DNA of 23,312 bases from an uncultured Bacillota bacterium (GTDB lineage Bacteria > Bacillota > Clostridia > Christensenellales > UBA1242). Below, one piece after another: positions 7,630 through 15,580 of this stretch. Position numbers and translations under genes: made by a program. The DNA is taken from the NCBI GenBank assembly GCA_900545735.1, contig URAC01000007.1:1-23312 (forward strand), written 5' to 3'. A model generated the notes under the pieces. That model had not been told where the DNA came from. It did no database searches and worked only from the letters and a program-made list of their open reading frames with translations. Each line of letters begins with the position of its first letter. The first letter of the stretch is position 1.

Positions 7630-9282
7630 TCCGGTTATATTTTCATCGTTGTCTATTGTCATATTTACCGCAGCAGGAGTTTTTGAAAGTCCTGGCATCA
7701 AAAGCATCGAGCCTAAAAGCACAACAATAAAGCCAGCCCCTGACCTAATTTCTAAACCTCTCACTGTTATTTCAAAATCCTTTGGAGCGTTTAACAGTTC
7801 TGCTTTATCAGACAAACTATATTGAGTTTTTGCAACAATAATAGGCAAATTTGAATAGCCAAGTTTGTTAATTTCCTTTAAAGATTGTTCTGCTTCGCTA
7901 GTATAATTGACCTTTGTTGTTCCATAAATTTTGCGTGCAAGTTTTTCAATTTTTGTTTTGATATCATCATTTAAGTCATAAGCAAATTCAAAGTTTTCAT
8001 TTGAACTATCGCAGGCTAAAATAACTTTTTTAGCAAGTTCAATAGCCCCTTTGCCCCCTTTAGCCCAAACTTCATTAACTGCAAAATCGCAATTTTTGCT
8101 CTTAACAAAATCGCTTACAATTTCAATTTCTTTTTGCGTGTCAGAAATATATTTATTTAAGGTTACAACGAGTGGCAATTTATAAACATTTTTTAATATG
8201 TCTATATGAGCATTTAAATTTTCCAAACCTTTTTTAATCGCTTCAACATTCTCAGTTTTTAAATTTGATTTATCCTCTCCTCCGTGCAATTTTAATGCAG
8301 GGATTGTTGCAATAAGAACAACGCAATTTGGAGAGATATTCATTTCACGGCATTTAAAATCCAAAAATTTTTCAGCCCCCAAGTCAGAGCCAAATCCAGC
8401 TTCTGTTATGCAATAATCGCTCAATTTCATTGCCAAATTTGTTGCAACAACGCTGTTGCAGCCGTGAGCAATATTTGCAAAAGGTCCAAGATGAACAATA
8501 GCAGGCGTGCCACCAAGCGTTTGTACAAGGTTAGGTTTTAAAGAATCTTTTAGCAAAATCGCCATAGCATTTTCCGCTTTCAAATCCTTTGCATAAACTG
8601 GCTCTCCATTTTTGTTCAATCCAACCAAAATGTTGCCCAATCTAACTTTCAATTCTTCCAAGTTTTTTGACATACACATAATTGACATTATTTCGCTGGC
8701 AGCAGTGATTGTGAATTGTTCTTTTCTTGGAATTTCGTTTTTGCCATTTGAAATAATTATTTGCCTTAACGCCCTGTCATTAACATCTAAACAGCGTTTA
8801 AAGAATATTTTTTCGCTATCTAAATTAAGTTCGTTCCCTTGAAAAATATGATTATCTATCAAACTAGCAAGCAAATTATTTGCACTCGTTATTGCGTGAA
8901 AATCGCCATTAAAATGCAAATTTATATCTTCCATTGGCACTATTTGGCTGTATCCACCGCCAGTAGCCCCGCCTTTCATTCCAAAAACTGGGCCAAGAGA
9001 TGGCTCTCTTAAAGCCAAACAACTTTTTTTCTTCAAAAGCCTTAGCGCATCAGCAAGCCCGATTGAAACAGTTGTTTTGCCGTTTCCCGCCGTTGTTGGA
9101 TTAATTGCTGTAACCAAGACAAGTTTTCCATTTTTTCTGTCTTCAACATCTTCAAGTTGAAGGTCTATTTTTGCTTTATAATTTCCATATAAAATCAAAT
9201 TAGAACTTTTTAGCCCTAACTTTTTTGCAATTTTGACAATAGGTTGCATTTGATAATTTTTTGCTATCTCGATATCTGTCAT
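7621..9282 (-). CDS. fhs: formate--tetrahydrofolate ligase
   Basis: Fhs joins formate to tetrahydrofolate using ATP, giving 10-formyl-THF for purine synthesis, initiator-tRNA formylation or the Wood-Ljungdahl methyl branch. The 553-residue length is normal. It opens with the family phrase DIEIAKNYQMQPI. The nucleotide loop is TTAGNGKTT (63-71; the usual form is PAGEGKTT). REPSLGPVFGMKGGATGGGY and PALKLHGG segments are also present. GGAGG lies five bases before the ATG at 9282, which decides the start; a TTG four codons upstream overlaps the Shine-Dalgarno and is rejected. No other acetogenesis or folate gene is nearby, so the window cannot tell acetogenic from purely biosynthetic use. It overlaps the YkvI-like gene by nine bases tail to tail. 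Confidence 0.97.
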   Translation of the reverse strand: MTDIEIAKNYQMQPIVKIAKKLGLKSSNLILYGNYKAKIDLQLEDVEDRKNGKLVLVTAINPTTAGNGKTTVSIGLADALRLLKKKSCLALREPSLGPVFGMKGGATGGGYSQIVPMEDINLHFNGDFHAITSANNLLASLIDNHIFQGNELNLDSEKIFFKRCLDVNDRALRQIIISNGKNEIPRKEQFTITAASEIMSIMCMSKNLEELKVRLGNILVGLNKNGEPVYAKDLKAENAMAILLKDSLKPNLVQTLGGTPAIVHLGPFANIAHGCNSVVATNLAMKLSDYCITEAGFGSDLGAEKFLDFKCREMNISPNCVVLIATIPALKLHGGEDKSNLKTENVEAIKKGLENLNAHIDILKNVYKLPLVVTLNKYISDTQKEIEIVSDFVKSKNCDFAVNEVWAKGGKGAIELAKKVILACDSSNENFEFAYDLNDDIKTKIEKLARKIYGTTKVNYTSEAEQSLKEINKLGYSNLPIIVAKTQYSLSDKAELLNAPKDFEITVRGLEIRSGAGFIVVLLGSMLLMPGLSKTPAAVNMTIDNDENITGLF

Positions 9283-9303
9283 TTTTGCCTCCAATCAAAG
9301 TAG

Positions 9304-9332
9304 ATTATACAATAAAAATAGCAATAAGTGAA
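9304..9332 (-). promoter_or_regulatory. probable fhs promoter
   Basis: On the minus strand, TATAAT at 9304-9309 with TTCACT at 9327-9332 and a 17-base spacer. This gives a short leader containing the GGAGG site. The -10 is perfect, the -35 fair. It lies back to back with the promoter of the S51 peptidase gene. Confidence 0.65.
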
Positions 9333-9337
9333 ATAAT

Positions 9338-9366
9338 TTGGATTAAATTTTGTGCTGTGTTAAAAT
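9338..9366 (+). promoter_or_regulatory. promoter of the S51 peptidase gene, placed for a leaderless mRNA
   Basis: TTGGAT (9338-9343), a 17-base spacer and TAAAAT (9361-9366) preceded by TGT, an extended -10. Seven bases then lead to the ATG at 9374, so transcription should start at or one base before the start codon. No Shine-Dalgarno is present. Confidence 0.65.
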
Positions 9367-9373
9367 ATAAAGT

Positions 9374-10138
9374 ATGAATACAATATTTTTAACAAGTAGT
9401 TTAGAATTAAGTTATAAAGATGAATTTGAAATAAAACACGCACAAATTTTTGGCAACAAAAACAACTTATTGAACAATTTTAAAAAATATATTAAAAAAT
9501 ATGAAAATTTCCTTTTAATTGCTAGCAATGAGAACGATTATGAAATAACTGATATGTATGCCAATATAACATTTGAAGCATTTAACTTAACATTGCCTTT
9601 TAAAAATTACACAATTTTAGATGGTAGAAATAAAAAAGAGGCAAAACAACTAATTAAAAATGCTGATTTTGTCTTCCTTTGTGGTGGTCATGTTCCTACT
9701 CAAAATAAATTTTTTGAAAAAATCAAATTAAAAAAATTGCTTAAAGACACCGATGCCGTTATTTGTGGTGTCAGCGCAGGCAGTATGAATAGCGCAGATA
9801 TTGTCTATGCTCAACCAGAACTTGAAGGTGAAGTTTTAGATTGCAAATATAAGAGATATTTAAACGGTCTTGGCTTAACAAAAGTAAATATTATTCCTCA
9901 TTTTACAAATATCATAGGAAATAAAGTTGATGGAATTACAAATTTTGAACTTACAATAGAAGATAGTTATGTTAGGCCAATTATAGCGTATTCAGACGGC
10001 TCTTACATTTTAATTTCAGAAAATAAAACTTGGCTTTATGGAAAAGCATACATTGTAAACAAAGGCCAAATAAATGAAATAAATGACAATGATAAAGTGT
10101 TAGATATTTCGGATATTGTTGAAGATTTATACAATTAA
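9374..10138 (+). CDS. peptidase family S51 protein (PepE/cyanophycinase-like)
   Basis: A 254-residue cytoplasmic protein of the S51 serine peptidase family, whose members include aspartyl dipeptidase PepE and cyanophycinase. The nucleophile elbow is GVSAGS (132-137) with Ser134. The glycine-rich FLCGGH (101-106) lies ahead of it as in the family, and His176 in IIPHF is the likely catalytic His. It could cleave Asp-containing dipeptides; cyanophycin breakdown is less likely, since no cph gene is seen. The ATG has no Shine-Dalgarno, and an extended -10 box ends seven bases upstream. It is divergent from fhs and convergent with eno, with a shared terminator between the stop codons. Family call is good; substrate is not known. 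Confidence 0.85.
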   Translation: MNTIFLTSSLELSYKDEFEIKHAQIFGNKNNLLNNFKKYIKKYENFLLIASNENDYEITDMYANITFEAFNLTLPFKNYTILDGRNKKEAKQLIKNADFVFLCGGHVPTQNKFFEKIKLKKLLKDTDAVICGVSAGSMNSADIVYAQPELEGEVLDCKYKRYLNGLGLTKVNIIPHFTNIIGNKVDGITNFELTIEDSYVRPIIAYSDGSYILISENKTWLYGKAYIVNKGQINEINDNDKVLDISDIVEDLYN

Positions 10139-10167
10139 AAAAACTCACTTGAAGTGAGTTTTATTTT
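10139..10167. terminator. bidirectional intrinsic terminator between S51 gene and eno
   Basis: A-tract, AACTCACTT, G, AAGTGAGTT, then a T-rich tract broken by one A. The peptidase TAA runs into the A-tract, and the eno stop (10161-10163, minus strand) lies inside the T-tract, so both genes end within the hairpin module. Confidence 0.88.
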
Positions 10168-11474
10168 TTTATATTGAAGAATGCAGACATTCCATAATAT
10201 TTAGCTGCGCCCTTTAATTCCTCTTCAATTCTTAATAATTGATTATATTTTGCCACTCTGTCCGTTCTTGAAGGCGCTCCTGTTTTGATTTGTCCAGCAT
10301 TTAAAGCAACTGATAAATCTGCGATTGTTGTATCTTCAGTTTCTCCGCTTCTGTGAGAAATAACTGCTGTGTATCCCGCTCTATTTGCCATTTGAATTGC
10401 TTCAAGTGTTTCTGTTAAAGTGCCAATTTGATTAAGTTTTATTAAAATTGAATTGGCAACTCCAAGTTTTATACCCCTTAAAAGCCTTGTTGTGTTAGTA
10501 ACAAACAAATCGTCGCCAACAAGTTGAATTTTTTTGCCAAGCCTTTCAGTCAATAATTTCCAACCTTCCCAATCTTCTTCTGCAAGAGCATCTTCAAGCG
10601 TGATGATTGGATATTTGTTTGACATTTCTTCCCAATAATTAACCATCTCTTCGCGAGTGAATACTTTTCCAGTTTTCCAGAAATAATAGCAGCCAGATTT
10701 TCCAATTTTTTCTGCTTCATCATACATTTCAGTTGCAGCAGCATCAACGCCTAAACAAAAATCTTTTCCAGGCTTATATCCTGCTTTTTCTATCGCTTCA
10801 ACCAAAAATTGGAACGCTTGTTCATCGCTTTCAAAATTTGGAGCAAAGCCCCCTTCATCTCCAACTGCAGTGCTATAACCGCTTGCTTTTAAAATTGACT
10901 TTAAATTATGGAAAACTTCAGCGCACATTTTGAGCGCTTCTTTAAAGCTTTTTGCCCCAACAGGCATAATCATAAACTCCTGAATGTTTACGCTGTTATC
11001 CGCGTGCTTTCCACCATTTATTACGTTCATCATAGGAACTGGAAGAACGCAAGCATTGCAGCCGCCAACATATCTATACAAAGGCATTTCCAAACATTTT
11101 GCCGCAGCTTTAGCGCAAGCAAGAGATACTCCCAATATTGCATTTGCGCCCAATTTGCCTTTATTGTTTGTTCCATCAAGTGCAATCATAGTTTTATCAA
11201 TTTCAACTTGCTCAAAAACATTCATTCCGCAAATTTTTTCAGCAATTTTGGTATTCACATTATCAACTGCTTTTTCCACTGATTTTCCAAGATAATTTGA
11301 CTTATCACCATCTCTAAGTTCGATAGCTTCAAAAGCACCAGTAGATGCACCAGATGGAACATCTGCTCTGCCCATTATTCCATTTTCAAGATAAACTTCA
11401 ACTTCAACAGTTGGATTTCCACGGCTATCTAAAATTTGTCTAGCGTGAACATCTGTAATTTTTACGTTTTTCAT
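10161..11474 (-). CDS. eno: enolase
   Basis: Enolase interconverts 2-phosphoglycerate and phosphoenolpyruvate in glycolysis, using Mg2+ in the cytoplasm. The 437 residues are full length. It begins with the family motif VHARQILDSRGNPTVEVEV (9-27) and includes SGASTGAFEA (41-50), GDEGGFAPN (205-213), the metal-binding LEDALAEEDW segment and the signature SHRSGETEDTTIADL near 375-390. AAAGGGG, ending six bases before the ATG, serves as the ribosome site. A TAAAAT at 11495-11500 on the minus strand is the likely -10, with no convincing -35. The gene stands alone here rather than in the gap-pgk-tpi-pgm-eno cluster common in Bacillota. Confidence 0.99.
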   Translation of the reverse strand: MKNVKITDVHARQILDSRGNPTVEVEVYLENGIMGRADVPSGASTGAFEAIELRDGDKSNYLGKSVEKAVDNVNTKIAEKICGMNVFEQVEIDKTMIALDGTNNKGKLGANAILGVSLACAKAAAKCLEMPLYRYVGGCNACVLPVPMMNVINGGKHADNSVNIQEFMIMPVGAKSFKEALKMCAEVFHNLKSILKASGYSTAVGDEGGFAPNFESDEQAFQFLVEAIEKAGYKPGKDFCLGVDAAATEMYDEAEKIGKSGCYYFWKTGKVFTREEMVNYWEEMSNKYPIITLEDALAEEDWEGWKLLTERLGKKIQLVGDDLFVTNTTRLLRGIKLGVANSILIKLNQIGTLTETLEAIQMANRAGYTAVISHRSGETEDTTIADLSVALNAGQIKTGAPSRTDRVAKYNQLLRIEEELKGAAKYYGMSAFFNIKK

Positions 11475-11596
11475 AACTTTCCCCTTTCTTTTATATTTTA
11501 CACTAATTTTTGAATTTACAAAATAAAAATCGCCTGTAACAAATTAAATATGTATTTCTTATGATGTATTGAGTCTTCTATTCAAAAGATAATGTA

Positions 11597-11601
11597 AGGA
11601 G
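11597..11601 (+). promoter_or_regulatory. Shine-Dalgarno site that fixes a TTG start
   Basis: AGGAG at 11597-11601, five bases before TTG at 11607. A GTG in the same frame at 11601 overlaps the site itself and so cannot be the start it serves. Confidence 0.75.
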
Positions 11602-11606
11602 TGATT

Positions 11607-12380
11607 TTGGAAATTGTATTTGGCATTTTAATTCCTTTTGTTGGCACAACTTTAGGTTCATTTATGGTGTTTTTTATAAAAAATTCCATAAATAATAATA
11701 TAACAAAATTGTTGATAGGATTTTCTGCGGGAGTTATGGTTGCGGCCTCAATTTGGTCGTTGCTCCTTCCCGCTATTGAACAATCTGAAAGTTTAGCAAA
11801 ATTGTCTTGGCTTCCTGCAACAATAGGTTTAATATTAGGCTTTACAGTTTTGATTGTGATTGACATTATAGTCAACAAAATGACTAAAAAGAATAATCTT
11901 GAAGGTTTTCCCCAGAAATCTAAAAAAACAAAAATGCTAATATTTGCCATAACAATTCATAACATTCCAGAAGGAATGGCAGTTGGCGTTGCACTTGCAA
12001 GCGCATATTTTGGAAATATCGCTATGACAATGGCAAGCGCTTTGATGCTTGCAATAGGAATTGCTATTCAAAATTTTCCAGAAGGAGCAATCGTGTCAAT
12101 GCCGCTAAAATGTGAAGGAATGGGCAAGTTTAAAGCCTTTGTTTATGGAACACTATCTGGAATTGTTGAGCCTATTTTTGCGACCATAACATTTTTTATA
12201 ACTGGTTTTATTGTTCCAATATTACCTTATGTGCTATCTTTTGCCGCTGGGACAATGCTATATGTTGTTATAAAAGAGCTTATCCCAGAAGCTCAAGCAG
12301 ATGAAAAATTTTACCTTTCCACAATAGGCTTTGCCTTAGGCTTTATAGTTATGATGATGCTAGATGTAATGCTTGGATAA
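11607..12380 (+). CDS. ZIP-family divalent metal transporter (GufA type)
   Basis: A 257-residue membrane protein with about eight helices, moving Zn2+ or related divalent ions into the cytoplasm. The transport site is visible: HNIPEG (118-123) in helix 4 and QNFPEG (155-160) in helix 5. This His/Glu and Gln/Glu pattern is the one in the GufA branch typified by BbZIP. KELIPEAQ near 223-230 belongs to a later helix. A cytoplasmic loop, about 90-108, carries lysines but no histidine cluster. The start is TTG at 11607, five bases behind AGGAG. No metal-regulator gene lies beside it, and I see no clear Zur or Fur operator in the 130 bases upstream. It ends in a bidirectional terminator. Confidence 0.9.
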   Translation: MEIVFGILIPFVGTTLGSFMVFFIKNSINNNITKLLIGFSAGVMVAASIWSLLLPAIEQSESLAKLSWLPATIGLILGFTVLIVIDIIVNKMTKKNNLEGFPQKSKKTKMLIFAITIHNIPEGMAVGVALASAYFGNIAMTMASALMLAIGIAIQNFPEGAIVSMPLKCEGMGKFKAFVYGTLSGIVEPIFATITFFITGFIVPILPYVLSFAAGTMLYVVIKELIPEAQADEKFYLSTIGFALGFIVMMMLDVMLG

Positions 12381-12383
12381 AAG

Positions 12384-12411
12384 AAAAAGCAGTTTGTAAA
12401 AACTGCTTTTT
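12384..12411. terminator. bidirectional intrinsic terminator
   Basis: AAAAAGCAGTTT, loop GTAA, AAACTGCTTTTT: a 12-base-pair hairpin with A and T flanks, four bases after the ZIP stop. The stop codon of the small membrane protein (12411-12413) touches its T-tract. Confidence 0.92.
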
Positions 12412-12617
12412 TATTCTATTGTTTCATTTTTTGATTCTCTTGGCTGAACGGTGTTTACATCTTCAACACAACTTTTGTTCTTTTTGTTAAAGCGTTCCCC
12501 TCTAATGATAAGATAAATTGCAATAACTCCCAAAACAAGCAAGAACAGGCCAATAATTGAGCCAATAACTGTTAAAAGAATTCCCCACCAAGCCATTGAT
12601 AAAACTGAAAGTGCCAT
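12411..12617 (-). CDS. small membrane protein, unknown function
   Basis: A 68-residue protein with one long hydrophobic segment at about 11-38 (WGILLTVIGS onward), followed by a basic stretch RGERFNKKNK and an acidic, polar tail. The positive residues after the helix suggest a cytoplasmic C-terminus. I know no family for it. It is supported as a real gene by a good promoter, by AAGGAG eight bases before the ATG and by a terminator directly at its stop. It lies downstream of the glycosyltransferase gene on the same strand but has its own promoter. Confidence 0.78.
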   Translation of the reverse strand: MALSVLSMAWWGILLTVIGSIIGLFLLVLGVIAIYLIIRGERFNKKNKSCVEDVNTVQPRESKNETIE

Positions 12618-12636
12618 ATCTTTATCTCCTTAATTT

Positions 12637-12666
12637 ATTTTAGCACTATTTATGAAAAATAGTCAA
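12637..12666 (-). promoter_or_regulatory. promoter of the small membrane protein gene
   Basis: On the minus strand, TTGACT (12661-12666), an 18-base spacer and TAAAAT (12637-12642) preceded by TGC, an extended -10. AAGGAG follows within the short leader. Confidence 0.75.
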
Positions 12667-12686
12667 ATAAATTTGCATATTAAATT

Positions 12687-13763
12687 TTATGTCAAATTTT
12701 TAAAGAATATGTCATTTTCTAATGCTATTTTATGTTGAGGATTTAACGACAAAACTAGGTTATTAAAATATTTTGATTTTTCAAAATTTCCAATTTTATA
12801 ATAACATACGCAGAGTTGCAAGGCGGGATAAATATCATAATAATGCTCACTAATAAATGCTCCGCTTGCATAATTTTTTTCACATTTTAGTGCGCTTTCA
12901 TACCAAAATATGGCTTGTTGCACTTTATTCTTTTGCAAAAAATAATCTCCTAAATAGCATAAAAAGTTTGCTCGCACGCTATAGTCAAAACTTTTATACA
13001 AAATATTCAAAATCTTATCGTCGTTTTTCAATGCTAAATTACAAAAATATAACATTTCAACAGCGCCTAAATTGTTTTCAAGCCAGCCTTGTTTGCCATC
13101 TAAAAATTTTGTAAAAGCATTTATAGCGCTTTTATAATAGCCGTTATAATACAATTCTCTTGCATAATAATATTGCTCTCTTGGGGTTAAAACTTTTCCA
13201 GACTTAATCAGTTTCCTATATATCTTTAAATTTCGCTTTGGGTCGGCAACTTTGTTTGAGTTTAAATGTTTTATGGCTATGTCCAAATTCTCTACCCTGC
13301 CGTGTGGAGAAATAACTTCGTGTATGGCACCTTCCCAAACAAATGTGCCGTCATTTTTTAAAATTCTTTCGCGATTGTAAGTAAATGTGCTATTGCCTTT
13401 GTCGTCAAACGCAGTTTCATACTTGAGCATATAAGCATCAACATCGTCTAATTTCAATTTTTGCTTCAATTTTAGCAACTTTTTTAAATTGTCAGCTGAA
13501 ACATAATCATCAGCATCAAGCCACATCACATATTTGCCTTTCGCTTTTGAAAATGCAAAATTTCTTGCTTTTGAAAAGTCGTCACACCAAACAAAATCAT
13601 AAATTTTGTCAGTAAATTGCGCCGCAACAAGTTTTGTAGCGTCAGTAGAGCCAGTGTCAACTATGATGATTTCATCAACAAATTTTTTGACACTTTCCAA
13701 ACACCTAGGCAATAATTCTTGCTCATTTTTAACAATCATTGCCAAACTAACAATAATTTCCAT
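12687..13763 (-). CDS. family 2 glycosyltransferase with TPR-like C-terminus (SunS-like)
   Basis: A 358-residue cytoplasmic or membrane-associated enzyme that transfers a sugar from a nucleotide sugar. The GT-A domain opens with SLAMIVKNEQELLPRCLESV (6-25) and IVDTGSTD (34-41), then WCDDFSKARNFA (59-70) and the metal-binding WLDADD (81-86). From about 190 to the end there are paired helices with TPR-like spacing (YYARELYYNGYYKSAINAF, FWYESALKCEKNYASGAF). This layout is typical of the SunS-type group, in which SunS itself glycosylates a bacteriocin on Cys. No bacteriocin precursor is seen here, so the acceptor is unknown. There is no Shine-Dalgarno before the ATG and no clear promoter. It is divergent from the PRC-barrel gene. 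Confidence 0.88.
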   Translation of the reverse strand: MEIIVSLAMIVKNEQELLPRCLESVKKFVDEIIIVDTGSTDATKLVAAQFTDKIYDFVWCDDFSKARNFAFSKAKGKYVMWLDADDYVSADNLKKLLKLKQKLKLDDVDAYMLKYETAFDDKGNSTFTYNRERILKNDGTFVWEGAIHEVISPHGRVENLDIAIKHLNSNKVADPKRNLKIYRKLIKSGKVLTPREQYYYARELYYNGYYKSAINAFTKFLDGKQGWLENNLGAVEMLYFCNLALKNDDKILNILYKSFDYSVRANFLCYLGDYFLQKNKVQQAIFWYESALKCEKNYASGAFISEHYYDIYPALQLCVCYYKIGNFEKSKYFNNLVLSLNPQHKIALENDIFFKNLT

Positions 13764-13880
13764 CTATATTATTTATGATTTAGGCAAAATAATTGTTTAA
13801 TCCAATTTTCGACAAAATTTGTGGTATTTTGATTGATTATCGCATATATATACAACAAAAGTATGCAAAAAGGAAGTTAA

Positions 13881-14198
13881 ATGGAAACATCTTTTCTTGA
13901 TTTAAGATGCAAGGAAGTTATCAATGTTGTTGACGGAACAAGGCTTGGTCATATTGTTGATATTGTCTTTGACCTGCCAAGTGGGCAAATTAAAGGCATT
14001 GTTGTGCCAGGCACAAAGACCATATTTGGATTTTTAAAGGGCGGAAATGACCTTTTTATTCCTTTTTCGCAAATATGTAAAATAGGCGCTGACACCATAC
14101 TTGTTGAACTTTTTGGAGTAAATTCCCCTGTTTCAACATACAGCACGGCTAGCGCCCAAAATTCAAAAACTATAACTCTTAAAAAATCTGAAAACTAA
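13881..14198 (+). CDS. PRC-barrel protein, YlmC/YmxH family
   Basis: A 105-residue soluble protein with one PRC-barrel. FLDLRCKEVINVVDGTRLGH (5-24) and the IKGIVVPG strand (37-44) are the usual YlmC/YmxH phrases. A Ser/Thr-rich tail follows from about residue 83. Family members are commonly annotated as sporulation proteins in Bacilli and Clostridia because of spore-stage expression; their molecular role is unclear, and presence alone does not prove sporulation. AGGAAG precedes the ATG by four bases. No clean sigma-A promoter is seen; the upstream region has a run of TATATATA. The TAA stop overlaps the TAG stop of the opposing SDR gene. Confidence 0.87.
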   Translation: METSFLDLRCKEVINVVDGTRLGHIVDIVFDLPSGQIKGIVVPGTKTIFGFLKGGNDLFIPFSQICKIGADTILVELFGVNSPVSTYSTASAQNSKTITLKKSEN

Positions 14199-14986
14199 TT
14201 GTATTTTCCGCCAAAAAGTTTGTTTGAAACCTTTAAAAACCAATTAATTGGAAAAATCTTAACTAAGAAATTGAAAACTTTATATTTATTTCCGATGATA
14301 TAACTTGCTTTGAGTTTTCTTTTATTTGCAATTTTATAAACTTTCTTTGCGCAATATTCAACGCTCATTCTTTTAGAATTGTTTTTTTCAACTATCGCTT
14401 GAGCATTTTCAACCTTCTTTCCATAACGCTCGTTTGTTTCAAAATTCTTAACCCTATTTTGAATAAATGGAGTTTTTACATCTCCAGGATTAATACAACA
14501 AACATCAATTTTGGAATGAGAAAGTTCCATTTTCAAGCCATAAGCCAACATATTGACAGCGGATTTGCTTGCACAATAATTTATTCTAAAAGGCATTGCA
14601 AATAGCCCGCAACAAGAGCCAATCACAACGATTTTTGAGCCTTTAACCATATATGGCAAGCACGCTTTTGCGGCATTTAATACGCCAAAATAATTGACAT
14701 CAAAAAGCCTTTTTGTTTCTTCACTGTCAGCAAGTTCTGCCGCGCCAGAAATGCCAAATCCTGCTGAGCAAATCAAAATGTCAATCTTGCCAAACTGCTC
14801 TGCCACGCTTTTCATACTTTCTTTTAACGCTTGTTCATCTCTAACATCGCAATAATATTCATCTTCATTTAGTGGGTCTGGGTGCGTTCCAAGCGCAAAG
14901 ACTTTATCTCCGCTCTCTTTAAAGAGTTTTGCCGTCTGTTTTCCAATTCCGCTTGTCCCACCAGTTATAACTACAATTTTATTCAT
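14195..14986 (-). CDS. short-chain dehydrogenase/reductase
   Basis: A 263-residue NAD(P)-dependent oxidoreductase with a Rossmann fold. The cofactor loop is TGGTSGIG (8-15), then LICSAGFG (71-78), N98, S124 (VIGS) and the catalytic pair Tyr137 and Lys141 in YCASK. The 50-residue C-terminus is basic and partly hydrophobic (KVFNFLVKIFPINWFLK), as in membrane-associated SDRs acting on lipids or sterols; the substrate cannot be read from the sequence. AGGTG lies five bases before the ATG and overlaps the TAG stop of the upstream PH-domain gene. The two are therefore an operon, with coupled translation likely. It ends in a four-base overlap with the PRC-barrel gene. Confidence 0.9.
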   Translation of the reverse strand: MNKIVVITGGTSGIGKQTAKLFKESGDKVFALGTHPDPLNEDEYYCDVRDEQALKESMKSVAEQFGKIDILICSAGFGISGAAELADSEETKRLFDVNYFGVLNAAKACLPYMVKGSKIVVIGSCCGLFAMPFRINYCASKSAVNMLAYGLKMELSHSKIDVCCINPGDVKTPFIQNRVKNFETNERYGKKVENAQAIVEKNNSKRMSVEYCAKKVYKIANKRKLKASYIIGNKYKVFNFLVKIFPINWFLKVSNKLFGGKYN

Positions 14987-14994
14987 TTTAACAC

Positions 14995-15435
14995 CTATCT
15001 TTGATTTAAAATTTCGCGTGCTTTTGCCGCCCTAGTTTTTAACTCGTCTATAACTTCTTGTTTGTTTATTGGCGCAATATAATCTCTTTGGAAGATACTT
15101 TTTCCTCGAATGATTTTTATTCTGTCAACTGAAAGGCATAAAGAACTTACTATGCTTTTGCAAGGCGTTATATCTTCTATGTAGCGATAAAAAATTTTCT
15201 TTCTAAAAATGCCACTAACCACTAGCAAATAATCTTCTGTAAATACATAATAAGTTTTTAAAACTGAATACATATAAACAAGCAAAATAACGCTAAACAT
15301 TGAAAGCAAAAAAATGTATTGCCATAGAAACTCTCTTGGGAAAAACACTGCGATGCAAGCGATTGCAACAACAAGCGTTAAAATCACTATAAAAACTAAA
15401 AAATCTCGTTTTGCTTCATATCTTTTTCCTTCCAT
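14995..15435 (-). CDS. bacterial PH-domain membrane protein
   Basis: A 146-residue protein with two membrane helices (about 11-32 and 38-58), followed by a cytoplasmic bacterial PH-like domain: YYVFTEDYLLVVSGIFRKKIFY, then IEDITPCKSIVSSLCLSVDRIKI. This is the arrangement of small bPH_4 (DUF1200-type) proteins. The function of the family is not known; a membrane scaffold role is often supposed. GAGGG lies six bases before the ATG. The promoter at 15457-15485 is divergent from that of dnaA. It is the first gene of a two-gene operon with the SDR gene, eight bases downstream. Confidence 0.82.
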   Translation of the reverse strand: MEGKRYEAKRDFLVFIVILTLVVAIACIAVFFPREFLWQYIFLLSMFSVILLVYMYSVLKTYYVFTEDYLLVVSGIFRKKIFYRYIEDITPCKSIVSSLCLSVDRIKIIRGKSIFQRDYIAPINKQEVIDELKTRAAKAREILNQR

Positions 15436-15456
15436 AATAAGCCCTCACTTTGAAAT

Positions 15457-15485
15457 ATTATACAATGTTTTTAAAATAATAGCAA
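15457..15485 (-). promoter_or_regulatory. promoter of the PH-domain/SDR operon
   Basis: On the minus strand, TTGCTA (15480-15485), a 17-base spacer and TATAAT (15457-15462). It gives a leader of about 15 bases containing the GAGGG ribosome site. Confidence 0.78.
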
Positions 15486-15521
15486 AACAAAAAATAATAA
15501 TTTTGAGCGGGTTAAAAAATG

Positions 15522-15551
15522 TTGACAAGTTCCGCCAAAAGAAGTTATAAT
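15522..15551 (+). promoter_or_regulatory. dnaA promoter
   Basis: TTGACA (15522-15527), an 18-base spacer and TATAAT (15546-15551). Both boxes are consensus. No DnaA box of the TTATNCACA type is visible in the 145 bases between the PH gene and dnaA, so autorepression by DnaA is not supported here. Confidence 0.85.
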
Positions 15552-15580
15552 CTTTCAAGTAAATTGTTAAAGGAAGAAAT

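Noticed and set aside
9374..10138. Cyanophycinase as a specific function
   Set aside because: The S51 fold is clear, but no cyanophycin synthetase or other cph gene is present and substrate residues cannot be told apart by eye.
13841..13854. Sporulation sigma-factor promoter before the YlmC-like gene
   Set aside because: The TATATATA run can be matched to several consensus patterns. No -35 of the sigma-E or sigma-G kind is convincing.
15436..15580. oriC next to dnaA
   Set aside because: The gap is AT-rich and contains two good promoters but no DnaA-box cluster. Also there is no dnaN neighbour.
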